DNA of 64,000 nucleotides from DASXRA01 sp036506155. Lineage in GTDB: Bacteria; Actinomycetota; Actinomycetes; Mycobacteriales; Jatrophihabitantaceae. A program made the translations under genes and the position numbers. The stretch lies in NCBI GenBank assembly GCA_036506155.1, contig DASXSF010000148.1, positions 62,001 through 126,000 of the forward strand. The letters are read 5' to 3'. Of this stretch, positions 1 to 8,544 are shown piece after piece; within the stretch, counting starts at the first letter, position 1, and each line of letters begins with the position of its first letter. Under the pieces are notes generated by a model. That model was not told where the DNA came from. It did no database searches and saw nothing but the letters and a program-made list of their open reading frames with translations.

Positions 1-1182
1 CTGCCGGTACAGCGTCGTCAGTTCGGTGACCGGGACCACGCCGGAGTCGATGAGCTCACCGAGTACCCGGCCGGGGCCGATCGAGGGAAGCTGGGCGGCG
101 TCGCCGACGAACACGACGTGCGTCCCGTCCGCGCACGCATCGAGCAGCGCCTCGGCAAGCTCTACGTCGAGCATCGACGCCTCGTCGACGACCACGACGT
201 CCTCATCGAGGGGCGCCTCGGCATCGCGTGCGAAGCCCCCGGCGAACTCGAGCTCCTCCCCGCGCTTGCGGCCCTGGGCACCGAGCAGGCGGTGAATGGT
301 CGACGCAGGGGAGCCGGTCAGCTCCTCGAGACGCTTGGCGGCCCGCCCGGTGGGAGCGGCCAGCGCCACGGACTTCCGGGCCTTTGCAGCAAGCGAGACG
401 ATAGCCGCAACCGTGTGGCTCTTGCCGGTGCCCGGCCCACCGGTCAGCACACTGACACCCGACCGGAGCGCGTGCCCGACAGCGTCGCGCTGCGTCCCGT
501 CCAGGTCGGTGACGGGCCGTGCGTCCGCTGTGATCGGCTCGGCCGTGGCGGCGAGCCGGGCGATCGACTCGGCGATCGCGTCCTCCGCTTCCGCGTAGCG
601 CGCCAGGGCGAGGTCCTCGTCGAAGGGGATCACCGTCGCGGCCTCGACCGCCGCCTCGATTGCCGCTGCCGGGTCGCCTACGCCGAACTCGGCCAGCGCG
701 TCACGGACGGCGCCGGCAGGGGTGACCGTGTGGCCGTCCTTGGACTCGCGGGCGAGCACATAGCCGACCAGCGCTCGCGCCCGCCGCGGGTCGTCGCGTC
801 GTACGCCGGGTAGTGCAGCGCGGGCAACGCGGTCGGCATCGGCAGGCTGCACGCCCGGCACGCTCAGCAGTACCCACGGGTCGTCGCGGACCAGTCGGGC
901 CGCCGGCGGCCCGAGCGCGTCCACGACCCGGCCGGCGACCCGGGCGTCGATCTCTGCAGGGACGAGCAGGTCCACAAGCTCGTAGACGGGCGCCGCGGCG
1001 AGAAATGCCGAGAGCAGCCGGCCGGCGCGCTGGGCGCCCACCTTCGGCAACGCCAGCAGCCGCTCGGCGGTGACGTCCGCGGGCCCCTCGATGCCCGCGT
1101 CCGGCAGCGCGGCGGCCAGCTTGCGGCCCAGGCCCGGCCACAGGCCCGCGTCGCAGAACGCCGCGAAGACAGGATCTTTCAG
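1..1182 (-). CDS. RecD2-like ATP-dependent DNA helicase, N-terminal part
   Basis: Superfamily 1B DNA helicase of the RecD2 type, expected to unwind DNA 5'-3' during repair. Reading leftwards I see a helix-hairpin-helix-like stretch (LPKVGAQRAGRLL, near residue 40), then Walker A VLTGGPGTGKS (about residue 245), APTGRAAKRL, Walker B VVVDEASML and VGDAAQLPSIGPG. The C-terminal half lies beyond the left edge. No ATG or GTG is available at the start of the frame after the upstream in-frame stop. CTG at 1182 overlaps the reductase stop as CTGA and has GAGGA six bases upstream, so it is the best start. It is translationally coupled to the reductase gene. Family assignment is firm; the start is inferred. 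Confidence 0.85.
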   Translation of the reverse strand, partial: MKDPVFAAFCDAGLWPGLGRKLAAALPDAGIEGPADVTAERLLALPKVGAQRAGRLLSAFLAAAPVYELVDLLVPAEIDARVAGRVVDALGPPAARLVRDDPWVLLSVPGVQPADADRVARAALPGVRRDDPRRARALVGYVLARESKDGHTVTPAGAVRDALAEFGVGDPAAAIEAAVEAATVIPFDEDLALARYAEAEDAIAESIARLAATAEPITADARPVTDLDGTQRDAVGHALRSGVSVLTGGPGTGKSHTVAAIVSLAAKARKSVALAAPTGRAAKRLEELTGSPASTIHRLLGAQGRKRGEELEFAGGFARDAEAPLDEDVVVVDEASMLDVELAEALLDACADGTHVVFVGDAAQLPSIGPGRVLGELIDSGVVPVTELTTLYRQ

Positions 1183-2147
1183 GAGACGTCCTCGGGGTAG
1201 CCGACCAGCGGTGCGGACACGTCATCGAGCGCCTGGCGGATCTCCATCGGCAGCTCGAGCTTCTCCGAAGCGAGCGCCGCGGTGAGCTGGCCCAGGGTGC
1301 GCGCCCCCAGGATCGGTGCGGTGACGCCGGGCTGGTCGCGGACCCACGCCAGGGCTACGGCGATGGGCGACGTGGCCAAGCCCTCGGCGGCGGTGGCGAC
1401 CGCTTCGACGATGCCAACCTCCCGGTCGGTGGCGATGTCGGCCAGGCTGCGGCCGTGCGCCGCCGCCCGCGAATCTGCGGGCACGCCGCCCCGGTACTTC
1501 CCGGTCAGCACGCCGCCGCCCAGCGGCGAGTACGGCAAGACGCCGAGGCCAAGCGCCCGGCACGCGGGGATGACCTCACGCTCGACGCCCCGCTCCAGCA
1601 ACGAATAACGCACCTGGTTGGCGACGATCGGGGCGCGTCCCGGTACGGCGCGCTGCCAGGTCGCGGCCCGGGCGGTGCGCCAGCCGCAGTAGTTCGAGAC
1701 GCCGGCGTAGCGTGCCTTGCCGGACGCGACCGCAGCGTCGAGGGCGGACAGCGTTTCGTCGAACGGCACCGCGTCGTCGACGTAATGCACGTACCACAGG
1801 TCGACGTAGTCGGTGCCCAGCCGGCGAAGCGACTGGTCGAGGCGGCGCAGCAGCTCGCCGCGAGAAACGTTGACGATGCGGTCCGTTTCGGTGCGGATGA
1901 TCCCGGCTTTGGTGGCGATCACCACCTCGTCACGCGGCACGACGTCGGCGACCAGCTGGCCGATGATCTGCTCGGAACGGCCGAATCCGTACGACACCGC
2001 GGTGTCGATCAGCGTTCCGCCCGCGTCCCGGAACGCGACCAGTTGGGCGGCGGCCTCATCCGAATCGGTCTCCAGGCCCCAGGTCATCGTGCCAAGCCCG
2101 AGATGCGATACGCGAAGCCCACTGTGCCCGACGCTGCGCTGCTGCAT
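1179..2147 (-). CDS. Aldo/keto reductase
   Basis: A 322-residue aldo/keto reductase, a cytosolic NADPH-dependent TIM-barrel oxidoreductase acting on carbonyl compounds. The N-terminal LGLGTMTWG, the catalytic-region Asp and Tyr in LIDTAVSYGFG, the Lys in VIATKAGI and the His in WYVHYVDD fit the family. The full barrel is present at normal length. The ATG at 2147 has a GGAGGT ribosome site just upstream, and a TAGGTT -10-like box lies on the minus strand at 2181-2186. It is the first gene of a two-gene unit with the RecD2 helicase. The substrate cannot be told; the helicase partner gives no metabolic clue. Confidence 0.9.
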   Translation of the reverse strand: MQQRSVGHSGLRVSHLGLGTMTWGLETDSDEAAAQLVAFRDAGGTLIDTAVSYGFGRSEQIIGQLVADVVPRDEVVIATKAGIIRTETDRIVNVSRGELLRRLDQSLRRLGTDYVDLWYVHYVDDAVPFDETLSALDAAVASGKARYAGVSNYCGWRTARAATWQRAVPGRAPIVANQVRYSLLERGVEREVIPACRALGLGVLPYSPLGGGVLTGKYRGGVPADSRAAAHGRSLADIATDREVGIVEAVATAAEGLATSPIAVALAWVRDQPGVTAPILGARTLGQLTAALASEKLELPMEIRQALDDVSAPLVGYPEDVS

Positions 2148-2225
2148 TGGACCTCCCTGCGGCGCCCGCTTGCCAGCGAGAACCTATCGGGCGGGGCTCG
2201 TCCGGTGGCGCATGGGCCGACGCTT

Positions 2226-2231
2226 TAGTGT
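2226..2231 (+). promoter_or_regulatory. -10 box, leaderless start of LLM gene
   Basis: TAGTGT lies 7 nt before the GTG at 2239, so the transcript would begin at or next to the start codon. This supports GTG 2239 over the longer upstream reading frame. Confidence 0.5.
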
Positions 2232-2238
2232 TGCGCGC

Positions 2239-3288
2239 GTGAAGTTGGGATTGAATCTTGGCTATTGGGGGATGGGCAACGACGCCGACAACCTGGCGTT
2301 GGCCCGGGAGGCGGACCGGCTCGGCTACTCGGTGGTGTGGGCCGCCGAGGCCTACGGATCGGACGCGCCGACGGTGCTGGCATGGGTGGCTGCCCAGGCC
2401 AGCCGCGTCGACATCGGCAGCGCGGTCATGCAGATCCCGGCTCGCACACCGGCCACGACCGCGATGACCGCGGCCACCCTCGACACGCTGTCCGGCGGCC
2501 GGTTCCGGCTCGGCCTGGGCGTCTCGGGGCCGCAGGTGTCCGAGGGCTGGTACGGGGTGCCGTTCGCGAAGCCGCTGGCCCGTACCCGCGAATACATCGA
2601 CATCGTGCGCATGGCGCTCGCGCGGGACCGGGTGCGCTACGCCGGGTCGACGTACACGCTGCCGTTGCCGGACGGGCCGGGTAAGGCGCTGCGGCTGACC
2701 GTTCATCCGGTGCGTGAACACATCCCGATCTACCTCGGCGCCGTCGGCCCGAAGAACCTGGAACTCGCCGGCGAGATAACCGACGGGTGGCTGGCGCTCT
2801 TCTACTCACCCGAGCATGCCCACGAGCTGCTGCCGCACGTCGCGGCGGGGCGGGCAAAGGCCGGCAAGACCCTCGACGGCTTCGATGTGGTCGTCAGCGC
2901 CTCTATGTCGGTCGGCAACGACCTGCCGGCCGCCGCCGCACCGCTGCGTGCCATGGCCGCGCTCTACGTGGGCGGCATGGGCAGTCAGGAGCAGAACTTC
3001 TACAACAGGCTGGCGGTGCGAATGGGCTACGCCGACGCCGCCGCCCGGGTACAGGAGCGCTACTTGGCTCGGGACTACGAAGGTGCAGCGGATGCCGTCC
3101 CGTTCGAGTTCATCGACCGAACCGCCCTGCTCGGACCGCCCGGGCGCATCGCCGAGCGCATGGCCGCCTTCGCTGCCTCGGGCGTCACCACGCTGGCCGT
3201 CGCCCCGCTCGCCGCGACCCTCGACGAGCGACTGCGCGCACTAACCACCGCGATCGAAGCCCTGGACAAGTCCGGGACGGCGCAGTGA
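2239..3288 (+). CDS. LLM-class F420-dependent oxidoreductase
   Basis: A 349-residue luciferase-like monooxygenase-fold enzyme of the actinobacterial F420-dependent class. It should use coenzyme F420 (or FMN) for hydride transfer in the cytosol. Family features include the N-terminal LGLNLGYWG, VVWAAEAYGSDA, the LSGGRFRLGLGVSGPQV cofactor-region segment, REYIDIVRMAL and PIYLGAVGPKNLELAGEI. The frame is open far upstream, but homology begins at VKLGLNLGYWG. The GTG at 2239 also has a well-placed -10 box for leaderless transcription. It is followed 40 bp later by uppP on the same strand. The substrate is unknown; such enzymes are abundant in F420-producing actinobacteria. Confidence 0.9.
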   Translation: MKLGLNLGYWGMGNDADNLALAREADRLGYSVVWAAEAYGSDAPTVLAWVAAQASRVDIGSAVMQIPARTPATTAMTAATLDTLSGGRFRLGLGVSGPQVSEGWYGVPFAKPLARTREYIDIVRMALARDRVRYAGSTYTLPLPDGPGKALRLTVHPVREHIPIYLGAVGPKNLELAGEITDGWLALFYSPEHAHELLPHVAAGRAKAGKTLDGFDVVVSASMSVGNDLPAAAAPLRAMAALYVGGMGSQEQNFYNRLAVRMGYADAAARVQERYLARDYEGAADAVPFEFIDRTALLGPPGRIAERMAAFAASGVTTLAVAPLAATLDERLRALTTAIEALDKSGTAQ

Positions 3289-3328
3289 GCTGCGGCGAGG
3301 CACAGTTCGCGCTGGCGACGGGCAACCC

Positions 3329-4204
3329 GTGAGTTCACTCGGTACCGCGCAGCTGCTCGCCTCCTCTGATCAGCACAACGTCAACCTGCTGCAGGCCGTC
3401 GTCTACGGCATCGTGCAGGGGCTCACCGAGTTCTTGCCGATCTCGTCCACGGCCCATCTGCGCATCGTCCCGGCGCTGTTCAACTGGGACGACCCGGGGG
3501 CTCCGTTCACGGCGGTGATCCAGCTCGGCACCCTAGCGGCCGTGGTGTTGTACTTCTGGCGGGAACTGTTCCAAGTCGCCGGCGCATGGATTCGCGGATT
3601 TATCGATAAATCGGTGCGGGGCACGCTGGAGTATCGGATGGGCTGGTACCTGATCCTGGCGACGGTGCCGGTGTCGATCTTCGGAGTGGTATTCAGCCAC
3701 CAGATCGAGACCGGGGCCCGCAACCTGTGGCTCGTTTCGGCGACCATGATCGCGCTCGCACTAGTGCTGGCGCTGGCCGAACGCGTCGGCACGCGCACCC
3801 GCGATGAGGAGGAGCTGGACGGCCGCGACGCGCTGGTGGTCGGCGGCGCGCAGGCGCTGTCGCTCATCCCGGGCGCGTCGCGATCAGGTACCACGATCAC
3901 CGCTGGGCTGTTCCGCGGGCTGGACCGCCCGACGGCGGCCCGCTTCTCATTCCTGCTGTCCATACCGGCGGTGGTGCTCTCCGGGCTGTACGAGGCCCGC
4001 AAGATCGGCGACAAGGGAGGTGCCGGAGCGGGCCTGACCGGGGTGGCGCTCATTCTCGCGTTCGTCGTCGGGCTGGCCTCGATCGTGTGGCTGATGCGCT
4101 GGATCTCCCGGCACAGCATGTACCTTTTCGTCTGGTACCGGGTCGCCCTCGGGCTGCTGCTGATTGGCCTGCTCAGCGCCGGCGTGATCTCGGCAACGAG
4201 CTGA
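3329..4204 (+). CDS. uppP: Undecaprenyl-diphosphate phosphatase UppP
   Basis: An integral membrane phosphatase that dephosphorylates undecaprenyl diphosphate, recycling the lipid carrier for peptidoglycan and giving intrinsic bacitracin tolerance. The 291 residues contain both family signatures: GLTEFLPISSTAHL near residue 31 with the catalytic Glu, and PGASRSGTTI near residue 187 with the catalytic Ser/Arg. About eight hydrophobic segments are present. The GTG start is at 3329. The stop overlaps the ATG of the phosphatase gene as TGATG, so the two are probably translationally coupled. The order uppP, histidine phosphatase, DUF3090, SCO1664-type and mshC matches the mycobacterial Rv2136c-Rv2130c neighbourhood. 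Confidence 0.96.
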   Translation: MSSLGTAQLLASSDQHNVNLLQAVVYGIVQGLTEFLPISSTAHLRIVPALFNWDDPGAPFTAVIQLGTLAAVVLYFWRELFQVAGAWIRGFIDKSVRGTLEYRMGWYLILATVPVSIFGVVFSHQIETGARNLWLVSATMIALALVLALAERVGTRTRDEEELDGRDALVVGGAQALSLIPGASRSGTTITAGLFRGLDRPTAARFSFLLSIPAVVLSGLYEARKIGDKGGAGAGLTGVALILAFVVGLASIVWLMRWISRHSMYLFVWYRVALGLLLIGLLSAGVISATS

Positions 4205-4893
4205 TGTCGACAGTTCTGCTGGTGCGCCACGGGCTCACCGCACTGACCGGCCCGGTGCTTGCCGGGCGTACCGGTGGCGTGCACCTCGACGACCGTGGCC
4301 GGGCGCAGGCCGAGAACCTGGCCCGGCGCATGGCGACGCTTCCTTTGGCGGCCGTGGTGACGAGCCCGCTCGATCGCTGCGTCGAGACGACCGACGTGAT
4401 CGCAGCCGCGCAAGCTGCAAGGCCGCAGTGCACTGTCGACGAGCGGCTGGTCGAGTGCGACTACGGCGACTGGACCGGCCGGGCACTGAAGGAGCTGGTG
4501 CGTGACCCGCTGTGGAAGCTGGTGCAGACGCAGCCGTCGGCGGTGCGGTTCCCGAATGGTGAGTCGCTGCCGGAGGTGGCGGCTCGCGCGATCCAGGCAG
4601 TGCGCGACTGGGATGCGCGCCTCGGCGCGGATGCGCTCTGGGTCGCGTGCAGCCACGGCGACGTGATCAAGGCGGTGCTGGCAGACGCGCTGGGCCTGCA
4701 CCTGGACCAGTTCCAACGAATCGTGGTCGATCCGTGCTCGACGTCCATCGTCCGCTACACCGGCAGCCGTCCGTACGTCATGCGGGTGAACGACATGGGC
4801 AGCGATCTGACGCCCTATGCTCCGCCGAAACGCCGCCGAAGCAGGCGTCAGGACGCCACTCCTGGCGGCGGGTCTGGGCCGGGCACGACCTAA
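4204..4893 (+). CDS. Histidine phosphatase family protein
   Basis: A 229-residue member of the phosphoglycerate-mutase-like histidine phosphatases (the actinobacterial Rv2135c/MSMEG_4193-type group). The catalytic RHG is in LLVRHGLTALTG at residues 8-10. The second-half catalytic His is in VACSHGDVI, and the family Arg and Glu are in SPLDRCVET and LVECDYGDW. I chose the ATG at 4204 because it overlaps the uppP stop (TGATG) and puts the RHG motif at the normal distance from the N terminus. The true substrate is unknown; annotation as a phosphomutase elsewhere is by similarity only. Confidence 0.92.
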   Translation: MSTVLLVRHGLTALTGPVLAGRTGGVHLDDRGRAQAENLARRMATLPLAAVVTSPLDRCVETTDVIAAAQAARPQCTVDERLVECDYGDWTGRALKELVRDPLWKLVQTQPSAVRFPNGESLPEVAARAIQAVRDWDARLGADALWVACSHGDVIKAVLADALGLHLDQFQRIVVDPCSTSIVRYTGSRPYVMRVNDMGSDLTPYAPPKRRRSRRQDATPGGGSGPGTT

Positions 4894-4919
4894 GCGGAAC
4901 CATTAGGCTCGATGGCGCG

Positions 4920-5489
4920 ATGCCACGTCAGCTGTTCCTCTTCGACCGCCCGAGGCGCTTTGTCACGGGCACGGTCGGCACGCCCGGCGACCGGACGTTC
5001 TACCTGCAGGCCGCCGACTCTGCGCGGGTCGTGTCGGTGGCGCTGGAGAAGCAGCAGGTGGCGGTGCTCGCCGATCGCATCGAGCAGCTGCTCGACGAGG
5101 TCGTCGCGCGCACCGGAACGGTGATCCCGTCCGGCGGGGATCCGGACTCCGAGGCCCTCGAGCAGCCGATCGACGAGGAATTCCGGGTCGGCGCCATGGC
5201 CCTTGCATGGGACAGTGAATCCAGCCTGGTGGTCATCGAGGCGCAGGCGCCGGTCGACGACACCGACATCGCCCAGGAGACCCTGCTCGAGGACGTCGAC
5301 GAAGGGCCGGACGCGCTGCGGGTGCGCCTGGAACCGGCGACGGCCCGCGACTTCGTGATCAGGGCGCGGGCGGTGCTTGCCGCGGGCAGGCCGCCGTGTC
5401 CGCTGTGCGGCCTGCCGCTCGATCCGAACGCCGGTCACATCTGTCCGCGGCAGAACGGCTACCACCGCGGTAGCGCTCTCGAGGCATGA
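4920..5489 (+). CDS. DUF3090 family protein
   Basis: A 189-residue conserved actinobacterial protein of unknown function (Rv2133c-like). It opens with RQLFLFDRPRRFVTGTVG, typical of the family, and ends with a zinc-ribbon-like cluster CPLCGLPLD ... HICPRQNGY (residues about 167-185). The ATG at 4920 is preferred over the out-of-frame ATG at 4912. A TAGGCT box at 4904-4909 would place transcription start within a few bases of it. The stop overlaps the next ATG (ATGA at 5486), so it is co-translated with the SCO1664-type protein. Constant linkage to mshC suggests related housekeeping work, but no activity is established. Confidence 0.9.
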   Translation: MPRQLFLFDRPRRFVTGTVGTPGDRTFYLQAADSARVVSVALEKQQVAVLADRIEQLLDEVVARTGTVIPSGGDPDSEALEQPIDEEFRVGAMALAWDSESSLVVIEAQAPVDDTDIAQETLLEDVDEGPDALRVRLEPATARDFVIRARAVLAAGRPPCPLCGLPLDPNAGHICPRQNGYHRGSALEA

Positions 5490-6232
5490 GCAGTGAGGAG
5501 CTGACACCGGCATGCGAGCTGCCGGTGGACGAGGCACTGACGCTGCTGCGCGACGGCGAGCTGACCGTCGAAGGCCGGCTCGTCGAGGCATCCAACACCA
5601 CGCTGTACTGCGGCGTCGGCGCCGGTGGACTGCGCGCGGCGTGCGTGTACAAGCCGGTTGCCGGCGAGCGTGCGCTCTGGGACTTCCCGGACGGGACGCT
5701 GGCCGCACGCGAGCAGGCCGCCTATGAGGTGTCGGCGGCCACGGGCTGGGACATCGTGCCGCCCACCGTGTACCGCGACGGCCCGCTCGGCCCGGGCATG
5801 GTGCAGCTGTGGATCGACATCGACGAGCGTGTCGACGTCGTTGCTCTGGTACGGGCCTCCACGTCCGACCAGCTGCGCCGCATTGCGGTGTTCGACGCGG
5901 TGGTGAACAACGCCGACCGCAAGGGTGGCCACCTGTTGCCGACCCGGGCGGGGCACATCTACGGCGTCGACCACGGCGTCACGTTCAACGTGGACCCGAA
6001 GCTGCGCACGCTGTTGTGGCAATGGGCCGGTCAGCCGCTGACGGACGATGCGATCGACGTATTGAGCGGGCTGCGCGCTGAGCTGGAAGGTCCCCTCGGG
6101 CGCAGGCTGCAGGGGCTGCTGACACCCCGCGAGGTACGCCGAACGATCCGCCGAGTCGATCACCTGCTGGCTGACGCCAGCCACCCGGTTCCGGACGGCG
6201 ACTGGCCGGCGATCCCGTGGCCGCCGATCTAG
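5486..6232 (+). CDS. SCO1664-type kinase-fold protein
   Basis: A 248-residue protein of the SCO1664/Rv2134c family, conserved next to DUF3090 in actinobacteria. It resembles distant PI3/4-kinase folds. AACVYKPVAGE carries a candidate nucleotide-binding Lys, VVNNADRKGGH resembles a catalytic loop, and YGVDHGVTFN resembles the metal-binding DxG segment. There is no signal peptide or membrane segment. It is co-translated with the DUF3090 gene through the ATGA overlap. Kinase activity is inference from motif resemblance; the family has no agreed function. Confidence 0.87.
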   Translation: MSSEELTPACELPVDEALTLLRDGELTVEGRLVEASNTTLYCGVGAGGLRAACVYKPVAGERALWDFPDGTLAAREQAAYEVSAATGWDIVPPTVYRDGPLGPGMVQLWIDIDERVDVVALVRASTSDQLRRIAVFDAVVNNADRKGGHLLPTRAGHIYGVDHGVTFNVDPKLRTLLWQWAGQPLTDDAIDVLSGLRAELEGPLGRRLQGLLTPREVRRTIRRVDHLLADASHPVPDGDWPAIPWPPI

Positions 6233-6264
6233 TGGCTGGCGCTTTGCCAGCTACCCATGCCGGA

Positions 6265-6270
6265 TAGGTT
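6265..6270 (+). promoter_or_regulatory. -10 box, leaderless mshC start
   Basis: TAGGTT followed after 7 nt by ATG 6278. This fits a leaderless mshC transcript and supports the start at MESW rather than the upstream ATG at 6257. Confidence 0.5.
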
Positions 6271-6277
6271 GGCCTAT

Positions 6278-7510
6278 ATGGAGTCGTGGCCAGCCTGTCC
6301 GGTGCCGGTGCTGCCGGCGCCGCAACAGCCGTATCAGCTGCGGCTCTACGACACACCGGCCGGCGAAGTACGCGAGATCGGGCCGCGCGGCACGCTGCGG
6401 CTCTACGTCTGCGGGATCACCCCGTACGACGCGACGCACCTGGGCCACGCCGCGACCTACCTGGCCTTCGATGTGGCACAGCGGGTGTGGCGCGACGCCA
6501 GTTACGACGTGCGGTACGTGCAGAATGTGACGGACGTCGACGACCCCCTGCTGGAGCGGGCCGCGCACACCCGCGAGAACTGGATGCATCTGGCCGAACG
6601 GGAGATCGCGCTCTACCGCGACGACATGACGGCCCTGCGGGTGCTGCCGCCGGATGAACTCGTCGGCGCGGTCGAGTCGGTAACCGAGATCACCAAGGCG
6701 ATAGCCGAACTGCTCGCGGCCGGCGCGGCCTACCACGTGGGCGAGGACATCTACTACTCGATCGAGGCGTCCGGGCGATTCGGCTACGTGTCCGGGTACG
6801 ACGACGTGACGATGCTCGAGCTGTTCGCCGAGCGGGGTGGCGACCCCGAGCACGCCGGCAAACGGCATCCGCTCGACTCGCTGCTGTGGCGCGGACACCG
6901 CTACGGCGAGCCGTACTGGGACACCGAGCTCGGGCGGGGACGGCCCGGCTGGCATATCGAGTGCTCGGTGATCGCGCTGAACCGCCTCGGCATGGGGTTC
7001 GACGTACAGGGCGGCGGCAACGACCTGATCTTCCCGCACCACGAGCACTCAGCGGCGCACGCCGAGGCGCTGACCGGCGAGCACCCGTTCGCCCGGCACT
7101 ACATCCACACCGGCATGATCGGGCTCGACGGCGAGAAAATGAGCAAGTCCCGGGGCAACCTCGTGTTCGTCTCGAAGCTGCGGGGCGCCGGGGTCGACCC
7201 GATGGCGATCCGGCTGGCGCTCATGGACGGGCACTATCGGGCCGACCGGGAGTGGACCGGCGGCCGGCTGCCCGGCGCCGAGAGCCGGCTCGCGCGCTGG
7301 CGGGCGGCCACGGCGCTGCCTTCGGGGCCGGATGCCCGTCGCCTGCTCGCCGAGGTCCGCGCCGCGCTCGCTGACGATCTCGACACGGTCTCGGCACTTG
7401 CTGCGGTGGACGCCTGGACGCGGGCGGCACTGGTCGATCAGGGCGCCGATTACGGCGCTTCGGGGCTGGCCCGCAACGTCGTCGACGCGCTGCTGGGCAT
7501 CGCTCTATGA
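6278..7510 (+). CDS. mshC: Cysteine:GlcN-Ins ligase MshC (mycothiol synthesis)
   Basis: ATP-dependent ligase that joins L-cysteine to 1-D-myo-inosityl-2-amino-2-deoxy-glucopyranoside, the fourth step of mycothiol biosynthesis, in the cytosol. It derives from cysteinyl-tRNA synthetase. The HIGH-like segment is THLGHAA within CGITPYDATHLGHAATY (zinc-ligand Cys included), and KMSKS is in GEKMSKSRGN. The start MESWPACPVPVLP aligns with the known MshC N terminus, and the -10 box fits. At 410 residues it is full length. Its presence implies a mycothiol-based redox buffer, an actinobacterial hallmark. It converges on the VOC gene with a 6-bp overlap of the 3' ends. Confidence 0.96.
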   Translation: MESWPACPVPVLPAPQQPYQLRLYDTPAGEVREIGPRGTLRLYVCGITPYDATHLGHAATYLAFDVAQRVWRDASYDVRYVQNVTDVDDPLLERAAHTRENWMHLAEREIALYRDDMTALRVLPPDELVGAVESVTEITKAIAELLAAGAAYHVGEDIYYSIEASGRFGYVSGYDDVTMLELFAERGGDPEHAGKRHPLDSLLWRGHRYGEPYWDTELGRGRPGWHIECSVIALNRLGMGFDVQGGGNDLIFPHHEHSAAHAEALTGEHPFARHYIHTGMIGLDGEKMSKSRGNLVFVSKLRGAGVDPMAIRLALMDGHYRADREWTGGRLPGAESRLARWRAATALPSGPDARRLLAEVRAALADDLDTVSALAAVDAWTRAALVDQGADYGASGLARNVVDALLGIAL

Positions 7511-8422
7511 CCGGTAGTTGCTGATCTCGACGAGGTTGCCGTCCGGGTCGCGGACGTACACGCTGTCCATCTCCCCTCGTGCGCCGGCGCGGATCACCGG
7601 TCCTTCGACGAGCGGCACGTCGAGCGCGTGCAGGTGCGCGATCACGCGCGGCAAGGCAGTGGCGGCGACCAGGCAGATGTCTGCGCTGCCCGGTACCGGT
7701 CTCGCCGCATGCGGCGCATGCTCCTTCCCGGCGGCATGCAGGTTGATCTTGCTGGGGCCGAACTCGAGTCCGCGACGGCCGTCGCCGAACTCGACCGGCG
7801 TCATCCCGAGTACCCGGCGGTAGAAGTCGATCGCCCGGTCTAGGTCCGTGACAGTGAGCACGAGGTGATCGAGGTGACTGACCGCAACGGGGCTGAACGC
7901 CAGCTGGCATGCGGTCCATACCACGTCCGGCAGCTGGTGGCGGGTGCGGGAGAACAGCTCCAGCAGTGCCGGGCCGCCGCGCGCGGCCAACTCGGCGTTG
8001 TGCGCGGCCACGTCGAGCTCGTTCGCCGCGGTGAGCACCAGGAAGTCCGACGGGTCGATGTCGTGCCACTGCCCGGTGAAGCGGTCACGCACGTGCGCCG
8101 GAGCGGTGCCGCCCAGGCCCGGGTACGTGGCGTCGCGGTCACAGCCGGCGTAGTCGTACACGAGCCCTTCCGCCGCAGCGCCGATCACGTTCACAAGCTC
8201 GGCGCGCCGGCGAAGTGGTAGCAGCGCCGTGGCGAACCCGTCCGTGCCGTACGTCGCATGGCACAGTCCCGCGAGGACGACATCGTCGGTGGCCCCCCAG
8301 TCGGCGAGCTGGTCGGCGACGCGGCGCAAGTGGGCGAGCAGCGTGCCGCCGGGATGCGCTATGCCCTCCGCCCCAAGGGAGACGAGGAAATGCTCGGCGT
8401 GCGCGCGGTGGTCCACCTGCAC
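7505..8422 (-). CDS. Two-domain protein: DUF6817-like + VOC/glyoxalase
   Basis: A 305-residue two-domain protein. The N-terminal half (about 1-165) resembles DUF6817, with HPGGTLLAHLRRVADQLADWG and LAGLCHATYGTDGF. The C-terminal half (about 175-303) is a vicinal-oxygen-chelate domain with DHLVLTVTDLDRAIDFYRRVLGM, RGLEFGPSKINLHAAG and YVRDPDGNLVEISNY. The VOC part keeps His and Glu candidates for metal binding at DHLVL, NLHAAG and LVEIS. The likely role is a metal-dependent lyase, dioxygenase or resistance-type enzyme, but no substrate can be assigned. The 3' end overlaps mshC convergently. The fusion of the two domains is visible directly. Confidence 0.85.
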   Translation of the reverse strand: MQVDHRAHAEHFLVSLGAEGIAHPGGTLLAHLRRVADQLADWGATDDVVLAGLCHATYGTDGFATALLPLRRRAELVNVIGAAAEGLVYDYAGCDRDATYPGLGGTAPAHVRDRFTGQWHDIDPSDFLVLTAANELDVAAHNAELAARGGPALLELFSRTRHQLPDVVWTACQLAFSPVAVSHLDHLVLTVTDLDRAIDFYRRVLGMTPVEFGDGRRGLEFGPSKINLHAAGKEHAPHAARPVPGSADICLVAATALPRVIAHLHALDVPLVEGPVIRAGARGEMDSVYVRDPDGNLVEISNYRS

Positions 8423-8450
8423 AAGTGTTGCCGTTCGGCGTGCCGCCGGG

Positions 8451-8492
8451 AGTGTCTAGTTGCTCACCCGTACCGGTCGAGCCGGCGCCCGC
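8451..8492. repeat. Direct repeat copy R1 (duplicated 3' end of transglutaminase-fold gene)
   Basis: A 42-bp segment matching 9148-9189 at 39 of 42 positions in the same orientation. On the minus strand it spells the last ten codons and stop of the transglutaminase-fold gene (APARPVRVSN-stop), but no gene leads into it here. It sits just downstream of the HD gene. Confidence 0.8.
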
Positions 8493-8544
8493 GATGCATC
8501 TTGTCGCACTCCTCTCGGCGCGGAGCGCGTGCTGCCCTGACCGG

